Shown here: piece after piece, positions 50,698 to 59,846 of the stretch
Numbering within the stretch: position 1 is the first letter of the stretch
Layout of the letters: each line of letters begins with the position of its first letter
Translations under genes and position numbers: made by a program
Notes under the pieces: model-generated
What the model was told of the DNA's origin: nothing
Seen by the model: only the letters and a program-made list of their open reading frames with translations
Databases searched by the model: none
Source of the DNA: UBA1240 sp045599185
GTDB lineage: Bacteria > Spirochaetota > Spirochaetia > Treponematales > Treponemataceae
NCBI GenBank assembly: GCA_045599185.1
Contig: JAZRVO010000032.1
Location: 1-64,000 of the forward strand
Length of the DNA: 64,000 nucleotides
Direction: 5' to 3'

Positions 50698-52302
50698 CTA
50701 CAAACCGATTGTAAAACGTTCTTTTAAGTCGGCTTTACCGGTTTCAAGTTCTTTGTCTGTAGGAAACCACGGGTATTTTGCCGTATTGCCGCTGTAAAAG
50801 TCCTGATAAAAGGCTTTCGCGTCTACCGGCACCTGAGTGCTGCTGCGGTTTACGTCGCTAATAAGCCAGCGCTTTTTCTGGTAGGTAAGGGTAAGCACGT
50901 CGCTGAATTCTTCAATTTCAAAATTGCTTTCTTCAAGGCTGCTTAACTGAAAATAGTGAGCCTTTATTTCAATCGTTTCGCCTTCCACACCGGTTTCTTC
51001 GTTTCTGTCTGCGGTTTCAAACCAGCTGGCACTGCTGTTTGCGGCAGAACCGTTAATTTTCAGCTGCGTAATGCCGAATACCTGATTTTGTTCAAGGGTT
51101 TTTCCGTAATCGCCAATGTTCATCCATTCGGCAGGCGGCAAATAGCCAAGGCTTTGGCCATAGGCGTTTTGCATTTTACCTACAACAAACAGGCTAGAAA
51201 CCATGTCCGAAACTTTTTTGCCGCCTTTTTTGGTGGTGGTAGAATCAACAAAATCTGCATCAAGCCGGTTTATGCCGGTGTAAAAACATTCGGCAACCTG
51301 CACCGGCGTTAAGCCGCGTGTTTGTGGTTTTGACAGATTGCCGTTTACGATTGAAATTGCAAAAGCCGCTATACCGATAACAGCCAGCGAAGAAACGGCA
51401 ATTGCATTAAAATTCTTCCTGAAAAAACGAATGCGTTTTACTGATTTTTCAATTTTGCTGCTGTTTTTGGCACGGGCTTCTTCCGTTGCGTCTTTCGCCT
51501 GTTCCGGCTGTACAAAAACATCCTGCAAATTGTCCGGCAAAAGTTCCAGCATCCGCTTTACGGTTGGCCTGAAGTTAATTTTGCCGCTTAATGCATTGTT
51601 CAGCATCTGCGCAAGTTCAGGCTTTATGCCTGCGTTATACTGAACCGGCAGGAATTTCCTGTCCAGAAAATCCTGCGTCAGGTCGTCCAGATTCTGCTGA
51701 CCCATAAACGGGCGCTGTCCGCATATTGCGCAGTAAACCATTACCGCCGCAGTAAAACTGAAAATCTCTTTTTCCGGCAAAAGTGGCATTCGCCAGCTTT
51801 CGGCGTAATTTATGGCATCAGCCTGGGAAATTATTGCAACAGAACGGCTTAAAAGAATTTCCGGCAAAAACAGAATATTGTTGTTTTCGTCAATTAGAAT
51901 GCCTATTGCACCAACGTTTGGCAGTTTTATGCCCTGTGCCTGAGCCTGCACCATGGCTTTCAACACGGCCAAAATTTTTTTCCAGTGTTTCTGGCTGGCT
52001 TGCAGGGCACAATGGCAGATGCTTTTTTCTGCATTTTCGCTTTCAATTTCGGAAAAAAGGTCAAACATTGTCGTGCCGTTAAAAGCCGGTCCTTCAATGT
52101 TAAAGTTTTCGCCTTCAAGTGCGGTCTGTTCAAACGTCCATGGAGAAAAACTGTATTCCGGGTTTTCCGTATTTCCGTTTTCAATGGTTGCCAGATACCC
52201 GTTTGCCTTCATGTGCTGCATCATGTTTGCCTGGGCAAATTCCCGGTCGCTCATGCCGGTGTGCAGAACAAGTTTTCTGTCTGTTGTAATAATCTGCTGC
52301 AT
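50698..52302 (-). CDS. Membrane-anchored pseudokinase-like protein
   Basis: A 534-residue protein. The first 270 residues show a degenerate protein-kinase layout: NVGAIGILIDENNNILFLPE in the place of catalytic and DFG loops, EIFSFTAAVMVYCAICGQRP resembling kinase helix F with the GxxPF motif, and KINFRPTVKRMLELL resembling helix H. The HRD Asp and DFG are missing, so phosphotransfer is unlikely. A membrane helix (about 308-326, NAIAVSSLAVIGIAAFAISI) leads to a C-terminal extracytoplasmic domain of about 200 residues. It follows hflC by 3 bp and so probably works with HflKC. The kinase link rests on motif reading only. Confidence 0.65.
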   Translation of the reverse strand: MQQIITTDRKLVLHTGMSDREFAQANMMQHMKANGYLATIENGNTENPEYSFSPWTFEQTALEGENFNIEGPAFNGTTMFDLFSEIESENAEKSICHCALQASQKHWKKILAVLKAMVQAQAQGIKLPNVGAIGILIDENNNILFLPEILLSRSVAIISQADAINYAESWRMPLLPEKEIFSFTAAVMVYCAICGQRPFMGQQNLDDLTQDFLDRKFLPVQYNAGIKPELAQMLNNALSGKINFRPTVKRMLELLPDNLQDVFVQPEQAKDATEEARAKNSSKIEKSVKRIRFFRKNFNAIAVSSLAVIGIAAFAISIVNGNLSKPQTRGLTPVQVAECFYTGINRLDADFVDSTTTKKGGKKVSDMVSSLFVVGKMQNAYGQSLGYLPPAEWMNIGDYGKTLEQNQVFGITQLKINGSAANSSASWFETADRNEETGVEGETIEIKAHYFQLSSLEESNFEIEEFSDVLTLTYQKKRWLISDVNRSSTQVPVDAKAFYQDFYSGNTAKYPWFPTDKELETGKADLKERFTIGL

Positions 52303-52305
52303 TTT

Positions 52306-53289
52306 TTATCTTCCGTTTGCAGAATAAAGGTACTGAAAATACTGCATGTCCGTGCTGAATGTTGCATCAAACTTCGGCATTGTTTCTTTGTACGATTCAA
52401 GGCTTTTCCAGAATCTGTAAAACTCTGCGTCTTTTGAATAGGCTTCGGCATAAATGCGTGTTGCTTCAGCATCGGCATTACCTTTTATTTCTTCTGCATT
52501 TTTATAGGCCATTGAAAGTATTGCGCGCTTTTCGTTTTCAAGTTTACCAAGCCATTTAGATTTTTCGCCTTCGCCAAGTGAACGGTAATACTGGGCTGTC
52601 TGGTTACGGTCTTTAATCATTCGGTTGTAAACAGACTGGGTCATTTCTTCGCTGTATTTAATCTGCCGCGGAACGATGTCGATTATTTCAATTCCGTATT
52701 CGCTTACCTGCTTGCGTGCTTCCTGCGCCATTTCAATTGTAAGCTGGCGGCGGCCTTTTTTTACTTCTTCCGATTCCTGATTTGCCGTTTCAAGTTCTGC
52801 AACTTCAAGGTCGCTGCTTTCTACGCCAACAATCTGGTCAAGCTGGCTTGGAATCGATTCGTTGATGAGGTTTGAAGAACGTACAACTTCTGAAAGCCGG
52901 TTCTGGGCAATAATCATGCGTGTTGAAGCGTCGATGATGTCGCCTAGGCGGTTGTATGCAATGTCCAGCGTTTTAAACGACTGGTAAAAGCGAACCGGGT
53001 CGGTAATGCGCCAGCGCGCGGTTGTGTCTACAATAATGTACTGCTTTTCTTTGGTCGGCATTGGTTCAGGGTCGCCGTCCAGCGAAAGAATGCGTTTAGG
53101 ATAGGTTACAACTTCGTCAATTACAGGTATGCGGAAGTGAAGCCCGGCCTGCGTGCTAGAAGAAACAATCTGGCCGAAGCGTGTTACTACAACCTGCGAA
53201 CCTTCGTCTACGATATAAAACGGGCCTAAAGCTACGAAAAAAATGCCGAAGGCCAAAATAAGTCCAAGAAAAATAAGGAATTTTTTCAT
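52306..53289 (-). CDS. hflC: HflC, SPFH-domain membrane protease modulator
   Basis: A 327-residue protein with an N-terminal membrane anchor (FLIFLGLILAFGIFFVALGP). The SPFH/band-7 domain follows: VVTRFGQIVSSSTQAGLHFR, RWRITDPVRFYQSF, and EIIDIVPRQIKYSEEMTQSV. A coiled coil and IYAEAYSKDAEFYRFWKSLE match the family's C-terminus. HflC joins HflK in a ring around FtsH and modulates membrane-protein quality control. It begins directly after the hflK stop and precedes the pseudokinase-like gene by 3 bp. Confidence 0.92.
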   Translation of the reverse strand: MKKFLIFLGLILAFGIFFVALGPFYIVDEGSQVVVTRFGQIVSSSTQAGLHFRIPVIDEVVTYPKRILSLDGDPEPMPTKEKQYIIVDTTARWRITDPVRFYQSFKTLDIAYNRLGDIIDASTRMIIAQNRLSEVVRSSNLINESIPSQLDQIVGVESSDLEVAELETANQESEEVKKGRRQLTIEMAQEARKQVSEYGIEIIDIVPRQIKYSEEMTQSVYNRMIKDRNQTAQYYRSLGEGEKSKWLGKLENEKRAILSMAYKNAEEIKGNADAEATRIYAEAYSKDAEFYRFWKSLESYKETMPKFDATFSTDMQYFQYLYSANGR

Positions 53290-54258
53290 TTAGTTACCTG
53301 CCTTTTTGGTTAAATCTTTTACCGGCAAAATATTGTCCAGATTGCGGTCAATAAGCGTTGAATTTTTCTGCGATTCAAATACGGTTTCCATTGTTTCAAG
53401 GTAAAGTCGTTCGCGTGTTACTGCCGGCGACTTTTTGTATTCTTCGTAAACGGCGTTAAAGCGTGCTACGTCACCCTGCGCCTTGTTAATGCGTTCTGCG
53501 GCATAACCTTCGGCAATAAGAACCTGCTGTTCGGCTTCACCGCGTGCGCGCGGTATTTCTGCGTTGTAAACTTCCTTTCCTTCGTTTATAAAGCGGTTCA
53601 TGTCCTGAATGGCTTTGTTTACGTCGTCAAAGGCTTCCTGCACGCCGGCCGGCGGTACAATGCTTTGCAGCTGAACGTTGGTAACGTTGATTCCCAGCTG
53701 AAGCTGCCTGAAATTTTCGTTCATAAGCGAAACGGCCTGATTCTGTATTACGGAACGTTCTGCACCCATAATTTCAAGAATTGCCCGGTCGCCAACCAGC
53801 GTGTTGATTATTGACTGGCTGATGTCGCGGATGGTCTGTCTGCGTTCCTGCACGTTGAAAAGCCATGCAACCGGGTCTACGATTTTGTACTGAATAACCC
53901 ATTCAACATCTACAATGTTCAAATCGCCCGTAAGCATGGTCGATTCTTTTGTGATGCCGTTTTTATACTGGTTCTGGCTTCCTGCCTTTACGGTCTGAAA
54001 ACCGAACTGTTCTGTTTGAACGACTTTTACCGGCACGTTGTAGTTTTTGTCAACGCCAAATGGCAGTTTTACGTGCAGGCCTGCGCCAACTGTCGTGTAA
54101 TATTTTCCAAAGCGAGTAATTACAGCTTCTTCTGTTTCGTCAACTTTAAACATTGTTGTTCCGGCTAAAGCAAGCACCAAAATTGCAGCAATTACAATAA
54201 TTACGCCAGAAGCGGTAAGTGCCTTGCTTTTTCTGCCTTTCTGTGGTGTTTCGTCCAT
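53290..54258 (-). CDS. hflK: HflK, SPFH-domain membrane protease modulator
   Basis: A 322-residue protein with one membrane helix (ASGVIIVIAAILVLALAGTT) followed by the SPFH domain (AVITRFGKYYTTVGAGLHVK, LTGDLNIVDVEWVIQYKIVD). Coiled-coil segments (EYKKSPAVTRERLYLETMETVF) follow. It forms the HflKC complex with the next gene, whose start is adjacent with no spacer. The cytoplasmic N-terminus is short, without the Gly/Pro-rich stretch of E. coli HflK. AGGAC lies upstream of the ATG. Confidence 0.92.
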   Translation of the reverse strand: MDETPQKGRKSKALTASGVIIVIAAILVLALAGTTMFKVDETEEAVITRFGKYYTTVGAGLHVKLPFGVDKNYNVPVKVVQTEQFGFQTVKAGSQNQYKNGITKESTMLTGDLNIVDVEWVIQYKIVDPVAWLFNVQERRQTIRDISQSIINTLVGDRAILEIMGAERSVIQNQAVSLMNENFRQLQLGINVTNVQLQSIVPPAGVQEAFDDVNKAIQDMNRFINEGKEVYNAEIPRARGEAEQQVLIAEGYAAERINKAQGDVARFNAVYEEYKKSPAVTRERLYLETMETVFESQKNSTLIDRNLDNILPVKDLTKKAGN

Positions 54259-54599
54259 AAAGTCCTCCGTAATTTAAATGGGCGCATGCCAGAATCCTGT
54301 TCCGGCAGTCTGAAAGAAAGTAAAACCGTGTTCAATTTGTCAGTTTTCTTAAAAATTGTTCAAAAAGTTTTTATCTTCCTGTTAAAATATACGAAAAATA
54401 ACAAAAAAAAACAAATGCAGTGAATGTTCTAATGCCGTTTTTTTGCTGCATTCTGAAAATTGAAAAAAAGACAGAAAACAGAAAAATTCTGTTGCATCAG
54501 AACAATAAAAAAGCCCTTTTGCGCTTGCCGTAAAAAGCATAATGCAAAAGGGCATAAACTGAAAAATAGTGTTTTGGCCGCCGTTTATGGCGCAAACGG
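54259..54599. other. Intergenic region upstream of hflK
   Basis: A 341-bp gap holding the terminator for cheB (below) and the promoter side of hflK. Long A-tracts (about 54395-54415 and 54460-54485) make it flexible and AT-rich. I see no gene. Confidence 0.5.
54503..54553 (-). terminator. Terminator of the cheB operon
   Basis: Read on the minus strand, GCCCTTTTGC pairs with GCAAAAGGGC and is followed by a T-run (complement of 54503-54512). It lies about 50-95 bp past the cheB stop. Confidence 0.8.
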
Positions 54600-55709
54600 T
54601 TATCTGCACCGGCGCAAAACTTCTTCTGCAATGTCATGCAGCGGCAGAACAATATCCGCAGCACCGGCTTTAATGGCTTCGGCTGGCATGCCAAAAACTA
54701 CGCACGATTTTTCATCCTGCGCAATGTTGTATGCGCCCATTTCGTGCATTTCAAGCATTCCTTTTGCACCGTCATCTCCCATGCCGGTCATAATTACGCC
54801 AACAGCGTTTTTACCCGCATACCGCGAAGCCGATCTGAACAGCACGTCAACGGAAGGCCGGTGGCGCGAAACAAGGGGACCGTCCTTTACTTCCACGTAG
54901 TAAAAAGCACCGCGCCGTTTTAAAAGCGTGTGCTTGTTGCCCGGCGCAATCAAAACATGGCCGCGTATTACGGAATCACCGTCCTTGGCTTCGCTTACCT
55001 TTACCTTGCAAAGCCCGTTAAGCCTTTCTGCAAAAGAACGGGTAAAGTTTTCCGGCATGTGCTGAACGATTACCATGCCCGGCGCATCTGCCGGAAGCAT
55101 TTCCAGAAATACGCGCAAAGCTTCCGTTCCGCCGGTGCTTGCACCAACAACCACAACTTTTTCAGTGGTGTCAAGCACCATCTGGCTTGGGCTGGCCTTT
55201 GCAAGCATTACGTCTGCCGTAAGCTTGGGCTGCACCGGCATTCCCGTTGGCGAAATATTGGCTGGCATAACAGGCTTTTGGCTTGGTGCAATGTTTATTT
55301 TGTGCAGCCGCCCCTTGGACATGTACGCTGCCTTTATTGCATCGCAGATGTGGATTTTAGATTCTTCAAGGAATTTTTTTGTTCCAACCTGCGGCTTTTT
55401 AATCATTTCAACTGCGCCAAACTGCATGGCGTTTATGGCATTTGCAGAACCGTCTTCTGCCATGCTTGAACATATTACAATCGGAATAGGGCGGGTACTC
55501 ATTATCTGCTTCAAAAAGCTTATGCCGTCCATGCGCGGCATTTCAATATCAAGCGTAATAACGTCTGGCTCAAGCGTTTCAAGCTTTTTAAGTGCAATCA
55601 GCGGGTCAGAAGCCGTACCTATAACTTCAAAACCGTTTTCGTTGGAAAGAATCTGGCTTAACGTTGCCCTTACAACAGCCGAATCATCAATTATCATTAC
55701 TTTTATCAT
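54600..55709 (-). CDS. cheB: Chemotaxis response regulator methylesterase CheB
   Basis: A 369-residue protein with an N-terminal receiver (phospho-accepting D54 in ITLDIEMPRMDG, acidic pair D8/D9, conserved Lys in MIKKPQ) and a C-terminal methylesterase. The esterase Ser is in VVVGASTGGTEAL, the His in QHMPENFTRSFAERL and the Asp in GMGDDGAKGM. It removes methyl groups (or deamidates Gln) on chemoreceptors when phosphorylated by CheA. GGGGA stands five bases before the ATG. Last gene of STAS-cheA-cheR-cheB. Confidence 0.95.
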   Translation of the reverse strand: MIKVMIIDDSAVVRATLSQILSNENGFEVIGTASDPLIALKKLETLEPDVITLDIEMPRMDGISFLKQIMSTRPIPIVICSSMAEDGSANAINAMQFGAVEMIKKPQVGTKKFLEESKIHICDAIKAAYMSKGRLHKINIAPSQKPVMPANISPTGMPVQPKLTADVMLAKASPSQMVLDTTEKVVVVGASTGGTEALRVFLEMLPADAPGMVIVQHMPENFTRSFAERLNGLCKVKVSEAKDGDSVIRGHVLIAPGNKHTLLKRRGAFYYVEVKDGPLVSRHRPSVDVLFRSASRYAGKNAVGVIMTGMGDDGAKGMLEMHEMGAYNIAQDEKSCVVFGMPAEAIKAGAADIVLPLHDIAEEVLRRCR

Positions 55710-55755
55710 AAAAATCCCCAGTAATCTTTTTGTTTGTATTGAAAAATGAACGGAA

Positions 55756-56601
55756 CTATACTTTTCTGTAAACCGTCGGTGCGCATGTTTGCAGCGGCAG
55801 GTTCATGGAAAAAATCGTTTCAGAATGCCCAAGGAATAAATATCCGTCGGGCTGCAAATATTTCATAAATTTACCAATAACTCTTTCCTGCGTCGGTTTG
55901 TCAAAATAAATAAGAACGTTACGGCAAAAAATAATGTCATAAATTTCCGGCATGCAGAAATCGTTATCCATAAAATTAAGCCGCCTGAAACTTACATGAC
56001 GGCGCAGGTCGCTTTTTATTTTTGCAACCGGGTTTGCCGCATTTGAACTTTTCAAAAAGTAATCGTGCTTAATGTTGTGCGGCAGCTGGTCAACAATGCT
56101 TAAATCGTAAACCGCGTTGTAGGCTTTATCCAGCACTCTTGTAGAAATGTCAGAACCCGTTACGCTGAAATTAAGTATTTTTCCCGGATTCTGCCTGATA
56201 AATTCTTTCATTACGATTGCAAGAGTGTAGGGTTCTTCGCCGCTGGAACAGCCTGCCGACCAGATTTTAATCATGTTTTTGCCTTTTGCAGCAAATTCCG
56301 GCAGCACTTTGTCGTTCATGTATTTAAAATGGTCATTTTCCCTGAAAAATTCGGTTTTGTTGGTTGTAAGCGTATCAATCATCAAAACCAGTTCCTGTTC
56401 ATTGTTAAAAGCGTAGTCAATGTACTGGGCAAAAGTTGCAATTTGCAGTTTCCGCAGGCGCCCCATCAGCCGCGACTGCATCATTATGCGCTTGGTTTCG
56501 GGCATTTTTATGCCTACGTTTTTTTCAATGTATTCTGAAATCGTGCGGAATTCTTTTTCTGTCAGTTCCTGATTCTGCATTAAAAATCCGGGATTGTTCA
56601 T
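55756..56601 (-). CDS. cheR: Chemoreceptor methyltransferase CheR
   Basis: About 281 residues. It starts with an N-terminal helical domain (LTEKEFRTISEYIEKNVGIK). The SAM-binding methyltransferase core follows: KIWSAGCSSGEEPYTLAIVM, NFSVTGSDIS, YDIIFCRNVLIYFDKPTQER, and LFLGHSETIF. CheR methylates Glu residues of receptors for adaptation. I start at 56601 because an AGGA lies 6 bp before it; the ATG at 56607 would sit directly on that site. It follows cheA by 21 bp and precedes cheB by 46 bp. Confidence 0.95.
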   Translation of the reverse strand: MNNPGFLMQNQELTEKEFRTISEYIEKNVGIKMPETKRIMMQSRLMGRLRKLQIATFAQYIDYAFNNEQELVLMIDTLTTNKTEFFRENDHFKYMNDKVLPEFAAKGKNMIKIWSAGCSSGEEPYTLAIVMKEFIRQNPGKILNFSVTGSDISTRVLDKAYNAVYDLSIVDQLPHNIKHDYFLKSSNAANPVAKIKSDLRRHVSFRRLNFMDNDFCMPEIYDIIFCRNVLIYFDKPTQERVIGKFMKYLQPDGYLFLGHSETIFSMNLPLQTCAPTVYRKV

Positions 56602-56622
56602 TTGCATTCCTGCTGCGCTGAA

Positions 56623-58779
56623 TTAAAAATTTGCAATTGCGGCTTTTGCCTGAGAATTGGAAAAACTGTCGCTGTTTGTGTCAATTTCCCTGATGATGTC
56701 AGACAGTTTGTAAATATCCAGAATCAGCGCAACTGAACCGTCGCCCAGAATTGTTGCACCCGACAGACCCGGTGTATTTTTGTAAAGCCTTCCCAAAGGC
56801 TTAATAACCGTCTGGTAATTTCCAATTACCTTATCAATTACCAGTCCTATGCGAGAATCCTGATCGTTTACAATGATAATCTGTTCCGTTGCCGGTTCAG
56901 GGTCTGTAATTTCAAAGAAAGTGCGCAAATCAATGTAAGGCATTACTTCGTTGCGGATATTTACCGAAGCACAGATTTTGTCCCGAGCGCTGGTGGTGCG
57001 CTTAAACTCAAGGCATTCCACAACATTTGAAAGCGGTATTACAAAGAAAGAATTGCCGATTTGTACCAGAATTCCTTCAATAATGGCCAGCGTAAGCGGA
57101 AGCTTCAATATAAACTTTGTGCCTTCGCCTTCATTGCTGATGGTTGAAACCGTACCGCCCAAAGCCGTAATGTCTTTTTTCACAACGTCCATGCCTACAC
57201 CGCGGCCGGAAACAGAAGTAACCTTTGCTGCGGTAGAAAATCCGGGCTGAAAAATCAGTTCGCAAATTTCGTTATCGCTAAGTTCGTCGCTGGCACTGAT
57301 AATGCCGCGGTCAATGGCCTTTCTGCGGATTGCGTTTTTGTTCAGGCCTGCACCGTCGTCTTCAATTGTAATTAAAACAAAGGCACCTGCATGTTCTGCG
57401 CGCAGGGTAACTTTGCCGGTTGGATTTTTGCCAGCAGCCTGCCGCACGGCCGGCACTTCAATGCCGTGGTCTACCGAGTTGCGTATTAAGTGAACCAGTG
57501 GGTCGTTAAGTTTTTCGATTACGGTTTTATCAAGTTCGGTGTCGGCACCTTCGGTAATCAGTTCAATGTCTTTGTCCAAATCACGGGAAAGGTCGCGGAC
57601 AAGGCGGCGGAAACGTGAAAAAATTGTGCCGATTGGCAGCATGCGCATATCCATTGTGGTATCGCGCAGTTCCAGAATCAGGCGTTCGCCCTGTTCGCCA
57701 AGGGTAGAAAGCACGCCGTTTTGAATGGACTGGGAAAGCTGGCCTAAGCGTGCGTTAAAAGTAACAAGCTCGCCAACAAGGTCAATCAGTTTGTCCAGTT
57801 TTTCGGAATTAACTTTAATTGTCTGGCTGCTTGCTTCCTGCTGCTTCTTTTCCTGAACGTCCTTCAAGTGCTGCTGCTGGGTTAAGGCAGCCTGCATTTC
57901 TTCTTTAGAAACAACCTTTGCGTCCGTAAGAATTTCGCCGACGGTTTTTTTGCTAGAAAGAACCGCATCAATAACTTCTTCCGTAGTTGAATTGCGTTCA
58001 ACAAGAATTTCACCAATGCGCTTGCTTACAGGTTCGCTGTCTTCGTCTGCAATGCAGGTAATCTGCACCAGGCTAGAACTGTCCAGAAAAATGAAAACGT
58101 CTTTCAGTTCGTTTTCGTCGGCAGTAGTGGTAATGATAATTTCCCACGACATGTAACAGCAGCTTGGGTCTATGCGGCTTAAGCTTGGTATTTTTACAAC
58201 AAAGGGCGTAATTGAACATTTCCCCATGCCCTGAAGTTCTTCCAGCAGGGCGCAGGGGCGCGTACCGTTCTTAAACAAATCCGGCGAAGGCATAAACTGA
58301 ATGCGCCATGTAGCTTCTTTCTTGGGCATTTCCTTTTCTACCGGTTTTGCAGTTTTTGCCTGTACTTCTTCTTTTTTTTCAGGTTCTGCAGCTTCTCCAA
58401 CGTGGTTGCTTTTTACGTAATTCTGAAAAATTGCAATCAGCGAAGCCGATTCCGTTTCAATGTCCGGGTTTTCAGGTTCGTCCAGCATCATGCGGATATG
58501 GTCGCGTGCTTTAAGTGTAATTGAAATAAGTTCCGAAGTAACTGCAACCTTGCCGTTGCGTACTTCGTCAAAGCAGGTTTCAACTTCGTGGGTAAAATGG
58601 GAAATTGATTCAAGGCCGAACATGCCGGAAGAGCCTTTAATCGTATGCATGCTTCTGAAAATTGCGGAAATTGTTTCTGGGTCTTCGGGATTGTTTTCAA
58701 GTTCAAGAAGCAAGTCTTCAAGTTTATTCAAAAGGTCATTTGCTTCGTCATAAAAAATCTCTGCCATTTTGTCCATCAT
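56623..58779 (-). CDS. cheA: Chemotaxis sensor kinase CheA
   Basis: About 718 residues. P1 Hpt has H45 in FRSMHTIKGSSGMFG. A P2-like domain follows (about 165-250, WRIQFMPSPDLFKNGTRPC). Then comes a two-repeat segment (about 265-315, GEILVERNSTTEEVIDAVLS and VGEILTDAKVVSKEEMQAAL) resembling the N-terminal regulatory repeats of MshE/GspE. Next are the dimerisation helices (KLDKLIDLVGELVTFNARL), the ATPase (N box HLIRNSVDHGIE, GRGVGMDVVK) and a CheW-like C-terminus. It phosphorylates itself and passes phosphate to CheY/CheB. The start is the ATG at 58779; AAGGA lies eight bases upstream. The STAS gene is 11 bp ahead. Confidence 0.95.
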   Translation of the reverse strand: MMDKMAEIFYDEANDLLNKLEDLLLELENNPEDPETISAIFRSMHTIKGSSGMFGLESISHFTHEVETCFDEVRNGKVAVTSELISITLKARDHIRMMLDEPENPDIETESASLIAIFQNYVKSNHVGEAAEPEKKEEVQAKTAKPVEKEMPKKEATWRIQFMPSPDLFKNGTRPCALLEELQGMGKCSITPFVVKIPSLSRIDPSCCYMSWEIIITTTADENELKDVFIFLDSSSLVQITCIADEDSEPVSKRIGEILVERNSTTEEVIDAVLSSKKTVGEILTDAKVVSKEEMQAALTQQQHLKDVQEKKQQEASSQTIKVNSEKLDKLIDLVGELVTFNARLGQLSQSIQNGVLSTLGEQGERLILELRDTTMDMRMLPIGTIFSRFRRLVRDLSRDLDKDIELITEGADTELDKTVIEKLNDPLVHLIRNSVDHGIEVPAVRQAAGKNPTGKVTLRAEHAGAFVLITIEDDGAGLNKNAIRRKAIDRGIISASDELSDNEICELIFQPGFSTAAKVTSVSGRGVGMDVVKKDITALGGTVSTISNEGEGTKFILKLPLTLAIIEGILVQIGNSFFVIPLSNVVECLEFKRTTSARDKICASVNIRNEVMPYIDLRTFFEITDPEPATEQIIIVNDQDSRIGLVIDKVIGNYQTVIKPLGRLYKNTPGLSGATILGDGSVALILDIYKLSDIIREIDTNSDSFSNSQAKAAIANF

Positions 58780-58790
58780 ACGCAAATTCC

Positions 58791-59126
58791 TTATTTATTT
58801 AACATTCTGTCTGTCAGCTGAACGATGATAACGCTGTCTTCTGCATCTTTTGCAGTGATTAAGCCGGTGGCATAAAGTCTTTTGCGCACGCTTTCAGAAA
58901 AAGTGCCTTCAAAAGTTACCTTTTTGTTTTCGGTTTTTGCCTGACGGCACAGAGCAAACAGCAGCTGAATGATGGAAGCGTCGAAATCTTCCAGAGAAGA
59001 AAAATTTATGCACACAGTGCTGAATTCTTTTAAAAGTGCAGACATATATTCGTGTATTTTTTCAGCGTCGCTTACGGAAAGGTCGCCGGTTAAAGAAAGT
59101 TTTCCAATATTATCGGTTTTAGCCAT
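58791..59126 (-). CDS. STAS-domain protein upstream of cheA
   Basis: A 111-residue STAS protein of the anti-sigma-factor-antagonist type: GKLSLTGDLSVSDAEKIHEY, VCINFSSLEDFDASIIQLLF and GTFSESVRKRLYATGLITA, with the usual Asp-Ser/Thr-type phosphorylation loop replaced by Asp-Ala-Ser (FDASI). I start at the ATG at 59126 because GGGAG lies a few bases upstream; the open frame to 59264 is unlikely to be translated. First gene of the cheA-cheR-cheB unit. A link between a STAS switch and chemotaxis is plausible but unproven. Confidence 0.85.
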   Translation of the reverse strand: MAKTDNIGKLSLTGDLSVSDAEKIHEYMSALLKEFSTVCINFSSLEDFDASIIQLLFALCRQAKTENKKVTFEGTFSESVRKRLYATGLITAKDAEDSVIIVQLTDRMLNK

Positions 59127-59235
59127 TTTTTCTCCCGTGGGAATTACCAAATACTCAACCATAATTTTAGTTTTATTAGCCCGATTTTGCAAGAAAAACT
59201 TTTGCAATGCATGCCGCGTGCTGCAATGTACAGAT

Positions 59236-59264
59236 TTGCCAATTTTTATAAGCTGTGCTATCAT
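59236..59264 (+). promoter_or_regulatory. Promoter of cheW
   Basis: TTGCCA (59236-59241), a 17-bp spacer and TATCAT (59259-59264), followed by AAGGAG and the ATG at 59284. Not a sigma-28-type sequence. Confidence 0.5.
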
Positions 59265-59283
59265 TTTTATTTAAGGAGTTTTT

Positions 59284-59766
59284 ATGAGCGACGACACAAC
59301 CGATGCATTTTTAACCTTCGTTTTGGGCGATGTTGCTTACGCCGTTGATGTTTGTTCTGTCCGGGAAGTTTTAACTTACGAAACTGTTACCCGTGTTCCG
59401 CGTACTGCGCCTTACCTTAAAGGCGTTCTCAATATCCGCGGCACCGTTATTCCTGTAATCGATTTGCGAATCCTTTTCAATATTCAGCCCTCTGCAAAAA
59501 CAGAAGACAGTTCCATTATTGTTGCCGAAGCTACCGTGCCGGGCGAACAGGAAATTGTTTTCGGTTTTCTGGCCGACGATGTTGAAAACGTAAACCAGCT
59601 TTCAAATGTTGCCACCGCGGTAGACGGAACTTCGGCTTTGGACATGATTCACAACGAGTTTATAAGCCGTGTTGGTTCAAGCGGCGACCGTTTCGTGCTG
59701 ATTCTTGACATGGAAAAAATAATTAAATACATGGAAGACGAGCTTGATCAGGCAGAGTCTTATTGA
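59284..59766 (+). CDS. cheW: Chemotaxis coupling protein CheW
   Basis: A 160-residue CheW: FVLGDVAYAVDVCSVREVL, RVPRTAPYLKGVLNIRGTVI with the family Arg-Gly, and PVIDLRILFNI. It links receptors to CheA in the membrane array. AAGGAG precedes the ATG. It reads rightwards, opposite to the STAS-cheA-cheR-cheB unit, and is followed 80 bp later by the secreted protein at 59847. No CheY is present in the window. Confidence 0.95.
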   Translation: MSDDTTDAFLTFVLGDVAYAVDVCSVREVLTYETVTRVPRTAPYLKGVLNIRGTVIPVIDLRILFNIQPSAKTEDSSIIVAEATVPGEQEIVFGFLADDVENVNQLSNVATAVDGTSALDMIHNEFISRVGSSGDRFVLILDMEKIIKYMEDELDQAESY

Positions 59767-59846
59767 TTGAACTGGTTTTTCTTCTGCGTTTTTTTAAATT
59801 TTTCAGCATTTTTATAGAAGAAAAACTGTTAAAATTGGGAAAATAT

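Noticed and set aside
54930..55469. 179-codon plus-strand frame inside cheB
   Set aside because: Cys-, His- and Tyr-rich translation without any motif; cheB on the other strand is intact.
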